From Leptospiraceae bacterium (GTDB lineage Bacteria; Spirochaetota; Leptospiria; Leptospirales; Leptospiraceae): a DNA stretch of 64,000 bases. The notes under the pieces were generated by a model, which was not told the DNA's origin, made no database searches, and worked only from the letters and a program-made list of their open reading frames with translations. Positions 1-8,462 of the stretch are shown piece after piece. The first letter of the stretch is position 1. The number at the start of each line of letters is the position of its first letter. Made by a program: the position numbers and the translations under genes. Location: positions 124,001-188,000 of the forward strand of contig JACKPA010000013.1 of assembly GCA_024233865.1 (NCBI GenBank), read 5' to 3'.

Positions 1-131
1 TAAAGTTAGTTTAGAATAGCTAAGATATTTTATCAAGTAAATTTTTGATATTTTATCGGAATTACACAAATAAATTATAATAAGCCCTTATATATGACAA
101 AATATATAAAATGTGGATTTCACGTATTCTC

Positions 132-1097
132 TTAATGTTCATAAAATTTACCTGCTTGAATTTGATACAATGAATTTTTCCCGTACTTTTTCACATAGTT
201 ATTTCTTGCTTTTATAGCATTTTGTTTATGAACATCATAATCTTTTGCAAAGAATAATTCTTTTTTTGTCCAATCGTACACAAAGAAATAATATTGGCTC
301 ATTTTAGGTTCTGAAGTTGCCCCAAATGAGTCTTCGGAAAAAAAAGATATTGGAGTAGGAGGTAACCCAAAATTTTTATAAACATTATAAGGTGATTTTA
401 ATTTTAGATCGCTGTACAACAAAAAAGGTCTATGATAGCCTAAAGCGTACTCCAATGTCGGACAAGAAGCGAGCCTAATTCCTTTTTTCAATCGGTTATA
501 AAACACTGAAGCAACGAGTTCATAATCTTGATTAGAAACTGCCTCTTTTTCGACAATACTTGCCAATATGATTTTTTGCCGAAGCGATAATTTTAGAGTC
601 CCATCATTATTTTTTTTTTGAGAAATTATGGCTTGTAATCTTTGTTCTTTTTTTTCTAACAAAGAATACAAAAGTTTATAGGTATCTGTTTGGCTTAAAA
701 ATACGAGTTGCTTTTGAGGACTCTTGTCCAAATAGATGGTAAAATCACCAACAGGAAACAGACCTTCAAATCGTGAAAGAGAGTATTTTTTAGGACCAAT
801 AAAGCTAAATTTTGAAAAACTCTCCAAACCGGCAATTGTTTGAACTGCTTCGCATTTTAAGATTTTTTGAGATTCTAAGCGTTTACACCAATCTTTTACC
901 CTTTCGCCTAATAAAACCTTAAAATTGATTTCTCTGATTACTTTTGGGTTTGGATTATTTTGAAATTCTTTGTTTGTATATTGTGGATCTTTTTTTGATT
1001 CTGGAGTTTGGAAGAGAGAGCATTGAATGCAGCACACTGCCGCCACTATGCAGAAATAAGCTTTAAAACTCTTGAATGAGAAATCTATAGTTGACAT
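132..1097 (-). CDS. mltG: MltG/YceG-like endolytic murein transglycosylase, probable lipoprotein
   Basis: This 321-aa protein has the YceG/MltG signature. ASIVEKEA (residues 179-186) carries the catalytic-glutamate region, followed by FYNRLKKGIRLASCPTLEYA and SPYNVY...GLPPTPI (about 235-250). The family cleaves nascent glycan strands in the periplasm and so sets glycan length. Classical MltG has one N-terminal membrane helix. Here a short hydrophobic stretch ends in CCIQC (Cys26), which suggests a lipid anchor instead; that is inference. The only upstream Met is at 1097, and no strong ribosome binding site precedes it. The start overlaps the end of the upstream lipoprotein gene by 35 nt, so the two are probably cotranscribed. 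Length is close to the family norm. Confidence 0.85.
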   Translation of the reverse strand: MSTIDFSFKSFKAYFCIVAAVCCIQCSLFQTPESKKDPQYTNKEFQNNPNPKVIREINFKVLLGERVKDWCKRLESQKILKCEAVQTIAGLESFSKFSFIGPKKYSLSRFEGLFPVGDFTIYLDKSPQKQLVFLSQTDTYKLLYSLLEKKEQRLQAIISQKKNNDGTLKLSLRQKIILASIVEKEAVSNQDYELVASVFYNRLKKGIRLASCPTLEYALGYHRPFLLYSDLKLKSPYNVYKNFGLPPTPISFFSEDSFGATSEPKMSQYYFFVYDWTKKELFFAKDYDVHKQNAIKARNNYVKKYGKNSLYQIQAGKFYEH

Positions 1098-2013
1098 AAA
1101 CTTTATCTTGCTCGATGATTATTTTAGCAGCCCTCTCCAATGCTTGGTAAAGGTTTTTATTTTGGACATCTTTTTCCGATAGATTACGCAAATTATTTAA
1201 AAAAATTTTAAAATGGTAAATAGCAAATTTAGGATTATTTTTGAGTACATACCTTTTAAAGTCTCTCCAATTTACAGTTAATTCTTTATTTAAGAATTCC
1301 ATATTTTCAATAGCACTTTTTTTTTCATAATAAGAAGTATCCCAAATTTTAGAAAACGGATTTAGTTTACTTTTTTCTTGGTAGTAGTAAGTAGCATAGT
1401 CTATTTTATTGACAGTCAAGCTTTGCAAAAGTTTTGTTTTTTCCGCTTCTTGAATGCACGCAGCCAATAGACCACTCTGGATAAGATTGGAAGTTACATA
1501 CTTTTTTGCAATCAAAACTTTAAGGTTTTGAATGACTTTTGCCTCTTCCTTTTTGTGGCAGTGGTAGATCATTTGGCTATAAAGGTTTATGATTTCCCCG
1601 TTTTTTTGCTTGAGTAAAGATAAAGAATAAACTTGGTTACTTTGAAGGGATGCTTGTCTCAGCATATTTTGGTACAGGCTATCTGTAGGTTTTTTTTGAA
1701 CAGCTCCCAAGCTTGCATCATAAGCTTTTTGGTATTCCTTGGATTGAAAATGAAGCACTGCCAAATTATAGCAAGAATGAGGGTCCTTGATCTCTTTTTT
1801 TTGGCATCTTAGATTTAAGATGTGAAGAGCATTTGCCTTTGTTTCCTCTTCTCCGTAATAATCCCTTAAAAATTTCTCATTAAGTGCAAGATATTTCTCA
1901 TTTAATCCTGGTAGTATGGAAAGTTGTTCCTTAGTGCTATTGGAACAATAAAAAACTAACAGAAAAAATTGTGAAAAACAAACAAAAACTTTAAAAGCAA
2001 GAAACCTGTTCAT
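1063..2013 (-). CDS. Lipoprotein of unknown function, TPR-like helical repeats
   Basis: This 316-aa protein has a hydrophobic N-terminus ending in VFYC (Cys23), followed by SNS, a plausible spirochaete lipobox. Residues about 75-115 (YNLAVLHFQSKEYQKAYDASLGAVQKKP, described from its pattern of A/Y/L positions) look like a TPR unit. The rest is helical and lysine-rich with no motif I recognise. It lies directly upstream of the mltG-like gene and overlaps it, so it may be an accessory factor of cell-wall turnover, but nothing in the protein itself shows this. Confidence 0.6.
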   Translation of the reverse strand: MNRFLAFKVFVCFSQFFLLVFYCSNSTKEQLSILPGLNEKYLALNEKFLRDYYGEEETKANALHILNLRCQKKEIKDPHSCYNLAVLHFQSKEYQKAYDASLGAVQKKPTDSLYQNMLRQASLQSNQVYSLSLLKQKNGEIINLYSQMIYHCHKKEEAKVIQNLKVLIAKKYVTSNLIQSGLLAACIQEAEKTKLLQSLTVNKIDYATYYYQEKSKLNPFSKIWDTSYYEKKSAIENMEFLNKELTVNWRDFKRYVLKNNPKFAIYHFKIFLNNLRNLSEKDVQNKNLYQALERAAKIIIEQDKVYVNYRFLIQEF

Positions 2014-2034
2014 TAGTATTTTTTTAGAGAAATT

Positions 2035-2478
2035 CTAGTCTTTTATATTTAAAAGTTCATTAGAATTCAAAATGAGTACAAGTCCTTTGTCCGTAATTCC
2101 AACATGAGTTATATATTTGGTCTCAAAATCACTTAGATGCGTAGCTGCCGGTTCAATTTGATCTTGACTTATTTCCAGTATATCAGAAATCCTATCTGCT
2201 TTGATGGCTATATTGGAAGATTCGGACTTGAGGCGAATAATCACATTTTTAGGACTTTCGGTTGGAATTGAATCATTGTTTAAAAGCATTTTTAAATCAA
2301 TAACCGTTACAACATCGCCTCTTAAATTTACAATTCCGGCAATAAAAATTTTTGAGTGGGGCACTGCTGTAATTTTCATATCCCGATCTACTTCCCTGCA
2401 CTTGCCAATGTCCAAGCCAAATAGCTGTTCATCTATCGTCCAGGTCAATAATTGTATCTTTTCATTGTTTTCAGACAT
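2035..2478 (-). CDS. cheW: Chemotaxis coupling protein CheW
   Basis: A 147-aa single-domain CheW. It starts with the usual LLTWTIDEQLFGLDI strand pattern, followed by CREVDR, IAGIVNLRGDVVTVIDL (about residues 47-63) and ILNSNELL at the end. CheW links methyl-accepting chemoreceptors to CheA in the polar array. The gene begins 3 nt after the cheA stop, so the two are surely cotranscribed with cheA first. No receptor, cheY, cheB or cheR lies in the window, so this is a partial chemotaxis locus. Confidence 0.93.
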   Translation of the reverse strand: MSENNEKIQLLTWTIDEQLFGLDIGKCREVDRDMKITAVPHSKIFIAGIVNLRGDVVTVIDLKMLLNNDSIPTESPKNVIIRLKSESSNIAIKADRISDILEISQDQIEPAATHLSDFETKYITHVGITDKGLVLILNSNELLNIKD

Positions 2479-2480
2479 TT

Positions 2481-5183
2481 TTAAACCCCAGCCTCTACTA
2501 AATCTTCCTTAGCTGTTAGCTTTTCATAACCAGATTTAATTACTGAATCTATTTCCGGTATTTGAAAAGAGTGTTTGGGCTCACTTTTTTCATCCTCTTC
2601 TTCCTCTTCCAAGTGTCGTGAAAGTTCAACAAACTGTTCTTGATGTACCCTATTTACTAAATCCTCAATGTCTAAAAATAAAGTTACTCGCCCGTTTATT
2701 ATAGCATGACCCTTTATGGAATCTCCCGAGAAAGTATCATGGTCAAGTTCCGGTATATTGTTGATTACATTGAAAACTTCTGTTGCCAGAATACCCGTTC
2801 TAATACCATTAAATTTGAATATGATTACATAGTACAAATCTTTTTTATGATTGTAGTCAAATTTATAAACTTTTTCAAGCCTTACAAGAGGAACAACTAC
2901 ATCCCTATAATTGATTGTTTCAAAGTCCATAAACAACTCAATATCTTTAGAGTATATCTTTTCGATTCGCGGAATACTTGTTACTTCAATGGCAAAAGAC
3001 TGTTTTCCTACCTCAAACAATAAAAAGCCCTGATCGACTTGAGTGATACTATTTTCGGATTCATCCGCAGTAACTTTTCCCTTTTCCAAGATCATGTTAG
3101 ATTGCATATTGGCAAATTTTGCAATTCCGGGAACATCAAGAATAAGAACTGCCTCTCCGTCACCCATAATAGCCGCACCTGAAAATAAGTTTAATCCGGC
3201 AAATAGAGAACCTAGAGATTTCACTACAATTTCTTCCGGATTTATAATTTCCTCAATTAACAATCCAAAATAGTGCTTTTCGGATTTTACAACCGCAATA
3301 TAGGTTGGTTTATAGGTTTCATGGCCTTTTAGCTCTAGGAAATTTGCTAGGTCTATTAGCGGAAGCAAGTGACCTCGAAGTTTATAAACCTTATGCCCTT
3401 CTACAACTGATAGATTTTCTTTATTAATCAAAATTAGTTCTTTCATGTTTGCCTGGGGCAATGCGAATCTTTTACCACAGCTTTTTATGAGCAAGCAGGT
3501 TACTATAGACAAGGTTTGAGGAATTGTCATGGTTAGGGTAGTGCTTTTACCAATTTCGGAACTAATTTCAGCAGAACCACCTACTTTTTTCATGTTGGTT
3601 CGAATTACATCCATCCCAACTCCCCGTCCGGATGTTGTGGTAACTTTCTCTGCCGTTGAGAAACCCGGTAAAAAAATTAAATCATAAATTTCTTCAGTGG
3701 ATAAAGTCTCCAAGGATTCTTTTGTCATTAGCCCATTGTTGACTGCTTTAGTTTTGATTTTCTCTACATCCAATCCTTTGCCATCATCTTTTATGCTAAT
3801 AATAACATTTCCTCCCCTTAAAGAGCCATTTACCCTTATTGTTCCACTTTCAGGCTTTCTGAGTTTTATCCTTTCGTTGGGACTTTCGATTCCATGGTCA
3901 ATGCAATTTCGAATCATGTGCATAATCGGATCAATTATTGCGTCTATTAGGGTTTTATCCAATTCAATTTCTCCACCTTCAATTATCAACTCTACCTTTT
4001 TCCCTGTAGAATGACATACATCACGAATCAAACGCGGTAGTCTTTGAAAAACAAGATTCAATTCTTGTAGCCTTGTTTTCATGATTCCTTCTTGAAGTTT
4101 GGAGATTAGATAACTGATCTTCTTTCCACTAACAGCAAGGTTTGCTTCTTTGATTGTGTCTATTTTTTGCAATAATTCATTCCTGGCTATAACAGCTTCA
4201 CCGGCTAAATTGATCAATCCGTCAATCAAATTTAAAGGAACTTTTAGATGAGTCTCTTTAGAATGTTCGCCTAAAGATATGGATTCTTGATTTTTTTCCT
4301 TTAATTCATTGTTTATATTTTCTATTTTTTGTTTTTCTACTTCCGATGGACCAGACTCGGGTTGTGGCTCGACGATATTTTCCTCATCATTCGCTGTTGG
4401 GTTATAAATTATCTTAATACTTTGAACTTTTATTTCATGTTTTTGAAAAAACTCCGATGGTTCTCCCTGAGTAAGGGACACAAAATAATAAGGAAATTTA
4501 CATAAATTCTCGTTTTCCAATGATAAAAGGAGTTTTTCCTCCATTACACCATGGGCTAAAATATTGCCGGTAGCATTTATTTTAGAAATTTTAGAAGAAA
4601 TTTCACTGAGATATTTTTCCTTTTGCTGGGACATATCTAATTTGGCAACGGCTAAAAAGTATCTGTTTTCTTTGGCTTTTGCCACGAAATTTTCCGGAAT
4701 ACTAATTTTGATTTTTTGCTTTTTGGAGTTTTCGGTTGATTGAAGCACTTTTGTAGTCTCAACTTGGTTTGATTGATGAGAATTTAGTCCAGAATTAGGT
4801 TCTTTTTTAAATGAATTGGTATGTTTATCTAACTTTTCAGTTAAATCAACGATATTGTATGAATTTGAATTCTTAATATCTTTTATCATTTGCTTGAGCC
4901 TGTCTATGGACGTTAAAAACAAATCTATCACATCTGTTTGGATTTCCGCTTGTTTCGTTCGCATTTGATTGAGTAAACTTTCCATGGAATGAGAAAGATT
5001 TTTAATGTTTGGCAGGTCGAAAATACCTGAATTACCCTTAAGAGTATGAATAGAACGAAAAATATCGTTTATCATCTTAGGGTCATAGTTATTCTCTAAC
5101 TGTAATATCGATCTTTCGGTGTCCTCTAATAAATTATCTGCTTCACTTATAAAGTTTAGCATTAATTTTTCATAATCAACCAT
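2481..5183 (-). CDS. cheA: Chemotaxis histidine kinase CheA with two CheW-like domains
   Basis: A 900-aa CheA. An Hpt domain occupies about residues 1-105, with phosphoacceptor His46 in SIHTLKGNSG. A long linker with a weakly conserved region (160-260) follows. The dimerisation helices start near 312 (LNLIDGLINLAGEAVIARNE). The GHKL ATPase shows the N box IRNCIDHGIE (424-433), DDGKGLD (466-472) and SGRGVGMDV (518-526). A CheW/P5 domain spans about 555-700, and a second complete CheW-like domain (about 718-850) follows, which the standard CheA lacks. The protein autophosphorylates under receptor control and feeds response regulators. It overlaps the upstream STAS gene by 8 nt and precedes cheW by 3 nt, forming a three-gene unit. 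Confidence 0.95.
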   Translation of the reverse strand: MVDYEKLMLNFISEADNLLEDTERSILQLENNYDPKMINDIFRSIHTLKGNSGIFDLPNIKNLSHSMESLLNQMRTKQAEIQTDVIDLFLTSIDRLKQMIKDIKNSNSYNIVDLTEKLDKHTNSFKKEPNSGLNSHQSNQVETTKVLQSTENSKKQKIKISIPENFVAKAKENRYFLAVAKLDMSQQKEKYLSEISSKISKINATGNILAHGVMEEKLLLSLENENLCKFPYYFVSLTQGEPSEFFQKHEIKVQSIKIIYNPTANDEENIVEPQPESGPSEVEKQKIENINNELKEKNQESISLGEHSKETHLKVPLNLIDGLINLAGEAVIARNELLQKIDTIKEANLAVSGKKISYLISKLQEGIMKTRLQELNLVFQRLPRLIRDVCHSTGKKVELIIEGGEIELDKTLIDAIIDPIMHMIRNCIDHGIESPNERIKLRKPESGTIRVNGSLRGGNVIISIKDDGKGLDVEKIKTKAVNNGLMTKESLETLSTEEIYDLIFLPGFSTAEKVTTTSGRGVGMDVIRTNMKKVGGSAEISSEIGKSTTLTMTIPQTLSIVTCLLIKSCGKRFALPQANMKELILINKENLSVVEGHKVYKLRGHLLPLIDLANFLELKGHETYKPTYIAVVKSEKHYFGLLIEEIINPEEIVVKSLGSLFAGLNLFSGAAIMGDGEAVLILDVPGIAKFANMQSNMILEKGKVTADESENSITQVDQGFLLFEVGKQSFAIEVTSIPRIEKIYSKDIELFMDFETINYRDVVVPLVRLEKVYKFDYNHKKDLYYVIIFKFNGIRTGILATEVFNVINNIPELDHDTFSGDSIKGHAIINGRVTLFLDIEDLVNRVHQEQFVELSRHLEEEEEDEKSEPKHSFQIPEIDSVIKSGYEKLTAKEDLVEAGV

Positions 5184-5499
5184 CTTCTAGCTCCGAAGTT
5201 ATTAAAGAATCAAAAAATTGATGAAAATTTAAAATTTTAAACTCATCTATAACCTTTTTTGAAGCAACCAAATATACGGAAGAGTTTTTCTTTTTCACCA
5301 TAATAGAAAACCTCAGAATAATAGCCAAATTAGCTAGTAATACTTTATCTATTGACTTTAAGCTAATGGTCACTTCAATTCCGTCCCTCTGAGGTAAAGA
5401 ATTATCTATATCAGTTTGAAGCTTAGAATCGCTATTATTCAACAGATCTTCCTCGTTTAAAGATATAAATATTTTGTTTTTTCTAGAGAAAAAGTTCAT
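5176..5499 (-). CDS. STAS-like domain protein upstream of cheA
   Basis: A 107-aa protein whose second half (ISLKSIDKVLLANLAIILRF, then SSVYLVASKKVIDEFKILNF) has the strand-helix pattern of a STAS/anti-sigma-antagonist domain. I do not see the canonical phosphorylatable DSSG serine, so regulation by a serine kinase is doubtful. It overlaps cheA by 8 nt and is the first gene of the cheA-cheW transcription unit, which suggests a role in array assembly or signalling. The assignment rests on fold-like pattern only. Confidence 0.55.
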   Translation of the reverse strand: MNFFSRKNKIFISLNEEDLLNNSDSKLQTDIDNSLPQRDGIEVTISLKSIDKVLLANLAIILRFSIMVKKKNSSVYLVASKKVIDEFKILNFHQFFDSLITSELEDG

Positions 5500-5593
5500 T
5501 TTTATGTATTGTAACTACCACTTAAGTTTGTATATTATATATTTAAACTCAAACATATTCTGTCCAGTCAACAAATTTTATTAAGCAACTTTT

Positions 5594-5782
5594 TTATTTT
5601 ATGGTTTTAACTCTTCCCACTTCTCCGGTAGTAAGTCTAACCTTTATTCCGTGCGGATGATACTTGCTACTTGTCAAAATGTCTTGAACTATTCCCTCCG
5701 TATTGCCGGATTTTTGATCTTGTTTCAAAACGATGGATACATTGATGCCAACTTTAATATTTTCTCTATTTCTTCCATCCAT
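5594..5782 (-). CDS. YwbE family protein
   Basis: This 62-aa protein matches the small YwbE (DUF2196) family throughout: GINVSIVLKQDQKSG near the start, GIVQDILTSSKYHPHGIKV in the middle and RLTTGEVGRVK at the end. The family is widespread, its function is unknown, and the fold resembles a small beta barrel. It lies 2 nt after the OmpA-like lipoprotein gene in the same direction, so it is probably in the same operon. Confidence 0.85.
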   Translation of the reverse strand: MDGRNRENIKVGINVSIVLKQDQKSGNTEGIVQDILTSSKYHPHGIKVRLTTGEVGRVKTIK

Positions 5783-5784
5783 TT

Positions 5785-6639
5785 CTATTTTCCATCTATG
5801 TTTATTATAACAACCCTGTTTTCTCTCAGAGCAGTTTCATCTTTTCCATAAACAATAGGGCTACGGCTACCAATAACACTAGATGATATTCTTTCGGAAC
5901 GAACTCCTCTGTTCATCATATAATTTTTGACGGAATTTGCTCTTTTGGCTGCAAGTTTGTCGTTGTACTCCACAGAGCCTGTTTGATCAGCATAACCCTT
6001 TACTATAGCAATACTTTGAGGGTTATTTTGCAATATGTCAACATACCTGTCAATTACCCTCATTGATTCAAAAGTTAAATTAGAGCTATCAAAGTCAAAA
6101 TATACTTTATTTCCAAAATCATTTTGGATATTTTGTTGCTGAACAGGGGGAGGTGGCTGAATTGACCTTGTAGTTTCAATTGGAGTGTATGGCAATTCTT
6201 TCAAACCTCTGCTTGGGTATAGGTTTATATTGTTTGGAGGTTTGATTTTGTAGTTACTTGCTCCGGCATGATTGTGGTTGGGGTTCTGGCATTTGGCACA
6301 CTCGCAATAAATTTCACTAGATCGAAAGCTGGCTATCACTGGGGATGCAATAAAAAGTGTTACAATTCCAATGAGAGTCTCAAATAAAACAATACTAGCT
6401 GATTTTTCCATTTTTATTTTGGAAATACTATTGTTACAGCACCACCTATTGTCTCTTGATTCGGGAACCAAATCAACTTTTTCAAAGTTACCAAAAAAAT
6501 AAGAAGGGTACCAAATTTCGCCAACATTGGCTGAGTTTTGAGCCGCACATTTATCTTGATCTACAAGCTCTAAAGTATGGCAATTGGTTAGTAAAAATAA
6601 AATCAGGCAAGATATATAAACAAATAATTTATTTTTCAT
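5785..6639 (-). CDS. OmpA-family lipoprotein
   Basis: A C-terminal OmpA/MotB-type peptidoglycan-binding domain starts at VYFDFDSSNLTFE and continues with VKGYADQTGSVEYNDKLAAKRA and SRSPIVYGKDETALRENRVV. The start at 6639 is chosen because a GGGAG ribosome binding site lies about 10 nt upstream and the protein then begins MKNKLFVY...LLTNC, a good lipoprotein signal (Cys19). Reading further upstream adds a non-signal extension that overlaps the previous gene. Between the anchor and the OmpA domain are a membrane-like segment and a Pro-rich linker (PPPPVQQQ). The protein likely tethers the outer membrane or periplasm to the wall. It overlaps the upstream Bor-like gene by 11 nt. Confidence 0.85.
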   Translation of the reverse strand: MKNKLFVYISCLILFLLTNCHTLELVDQDKCAAQNSANVGEIWYPSYFFGNFEKVDLVPESRDNRWCCNNSISKIKMEKSASIVLFETLIGIVTLFIASPVIASFRSSEIYCECAKCQNPNHNHAGASNYKIKPPNNINLYPSRGLKELPYTPIETTRSIQPPPPVQQQNIQNDFGNKVYFDFDSSNLTFESMRVIDRYVDILQNNPQSIAIVKGYADQTGSVEYNDKLAAKRANSVKNYMMNRGVRSERISSSVIGSRSPIVYGKDETALRENRVVIINIDGK

Positions 6640-7048
6640 AGTGTTTGCTCCCATTTTCCGGTATAATTCCGGCAATTTTAATTTCCGGTTTGTTTGAATA
6701 TATTTTATAAAAATTTTCAGAATTTTCAATTTCTTCGAGCTTAAAACCAAGCTTGTCCCCATTGCAAGTAATTTCAACGGTTCTTGGAGTATACATAAAA
6801 AGAGAAATACAGCTAATCAAACCATCAAATTTTGAAGTATAGGCATGAACCTCATAAATTCCCTGGTTGCCGCAAAGTTCTTGGAATGTCAACCTACGTT
6901 TTGGGACAAGTCCCATTAAGTAATAGTTTAATCGTATGGTTTTTTGTTCCCCTGGGTTATGAGTATCGTTAAAATATACCCTATTGTGATTACAATGAAG
7001 GACAAAAAAAAGTATTAGAAAGATAAAAATCTTTAAAAATATTTGCAT
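6629..7048 (-). CDS. Bor/Iss-like lipoprotein
   Basis: A 139-aa protein with a lipoprotein signal ending in LHC (Cys19). The core reads YLMGLVPKRR, ELCGNQGIYEVHAYTS, DGLISCISLFMYTPRTVEITC, which follows the layout of the Bor family (CG followed by a repeated strand, then iTlgIYTPr..v.C). Bor and Iss are phage-derived or chromosomal outer-membrane lipoproteins linked to serum resistance in enterobacteria. I infer only membership of the family here, not that role. It is the first gene of a run with the OmpA-like lipoprotein and the YwbE gene. Confidence 0.6.
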   Translation of the reverse strand: MQIFLKIFIFLILFFVLHCNHNRVYFNDTHNPGEQKTIRLNYYLMGLVPKRRLTFQELCGNQGIYEVHAYTSKFDGLISCISLFMYTPRTVEITCNGDKLGFKLEEIENSENFYKIYSNKPEIKIAGIIPENGSKHYEK

Positions 7049-7205
7049 TTTCTACACACCTAAATCTCAAATAATGTTACCTTTTCAATTGGAATCAACT
7101 TTTTCAAGCTATTTAAAGCAATTTTACAAAATGGTAAGATCAAATTTTAATTTATCTTTTTTGAAATTTACTATTTTAAAACAAATATATTTATAAAAAC
7201 GTTTT

Positions 7206-8333
7206 ATGAGTAAATATTTTTTTTCTAATACCCCAAAAATAAGTAAATTAATATTGGGAATTTTAGTTTTATTCCTGTTGTATCTTAGCAGTCTTTATAG
7301 TTTTACCTTATTTCATAGTATTGTTGAAATTTTTAGTGTGATAATTGCTTGCGGGATTTTTATGATAGCATGGAATTCCCGTAGTTTTTCGGATAACAAC
7401 TATATCTTATTTTTAGGCATATCCTATCTTTTGGTTGGTATGATAGACCTTTTTCATATGCTTGCTTACAAAGGTATGGGCGTTTTTCCCAATTATGATG
7501 CTAATTTACCAACACAACTTTGGATTCTTGCCAGATATATAGAAAGTATTTCTCTACTACTGTCTACTTTTTATATCAAAAAGAAGTTGAATCCGGTCTT
7601 TTTTCTATTTGTGTATATGCTTATAGGTGCCGCATTTTTCCTGATTATTTTTTATTGGAAGGTTTTCCCTAACTGCTATGTAGAAGGAACGGGTTTGACA
7701 TATTTTAAGAAAATTAGCGAATACGCAATTTGCTTATTTCTTTTAATTTCAGTAATTATGTTTAAAAAAAATTCTATTCACTTAGAAAGTCTTACTTACA
7801 CATTGGTTACCAGTTCTATTGTTTTAACCATGTTAGCCGAATTAGTTTTTACTTTTTATGTAAAGGTATATGATATACCCAACTCAATCGGGCATTACTT
7901 TAAATTTGCATCTTTTTACTTGATTTATTTGGCGATCATTCAAAACAGTTTGGTCAATCCTTACCAATTATTATTTCGAAAATTAAAAAAACACGAAGAA
8001 TTTTTAGAAACAAAAAATATCGAATTGCGATATGAGAATGCAGAACGCATCGTTGCAGAAGATAAAGTTTCTAAAATTAATCTAAATTTATTGGATGTGC
8101 AGGAAAAATTAGAAAATAAAGTTGCAGCTTCAGAAAAAAGAAGAAGGGATGCTATTGAAAAGCTTTCTAGAGTTATACTCAGCAAATCCGATTTAGCTCA
8201 AAGCCACGCAAAATTGATAACAAAATTAAAAATAATTGAGATTGAAAATCAAGAATTAAAAAAACAACTTACGTATTATTTTGAAGCTCTAGAGCAAGCC
8301 AATGAAGAAATGAATATGATTATAGGAAAGTAA
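7206..8333 (+). CDS. MASE3-domain membrane sensor without an output domain
   Basis: A 375-aa protein with about eight hydrophobic segments over residues 9-250. Its MASE3 hallmarks include GISYLLVGMIDLFHMLAYKGMG (seen at 71-92) and ARYIESISLL (109-118). MASE3 is a membrane sensor normally fused to a histidine kinase, GGDEF, EAL or PP2C domain. Here the tail (about 255-375) is only a charged, heptad-rich coiled coil that ends at EEMNMIIGK. No kinase, cyclase or phosphatase motif follows, and the next gene is metabolic. It may signal through a partner recruited by the coiled coil. It is divergent from the Bor-like gene, with a 157-bp AT-rich promoter region between them. Confidence 0.75.
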   Translation: MSKYFFSNTPKISKLILGILVLFLLYLSSLYSFTLFHSIVEIFSVIIACGIFMIAWNSRSFSDNNYILFLGISYLLVGMIDLFHMLAYKGMGVFPNYDANLPTQLWILARYIESISLLLSTFYIKKKLNPVFFLFVYMLIGAAFFLIIFYWKVFPNCYVEGTGLTYFKKISEYAICLFLLISVIMFKKNSIHLESLTYTLVTSSIVLTMLAELVFTFYVKVYDIPNSIGHYFKFASFYLIYLAIIQNSLVNPYQLLFRKLKKHEEFLETKNIELRYENAERIVAEDKVSKINLNLLDVQEKLENKVAASEKRRRDAIEKLSRVILSKSDLAQSHAKLITKLKIIEIENQELKKQLTYYFEALEQANEEMNMIIGK

Positions 8334-8462
8334 CAGTAATTTAACCTAAATTTCGTTTAACCAGTTGCTTTATCCACAGCTTTTGGCAAAATCATTACTT
8401 GGATTTTGTTTGCAATTATAATGAAGGTGACGAAATATTTCTAACCTAAAATTTAAAAAAAT

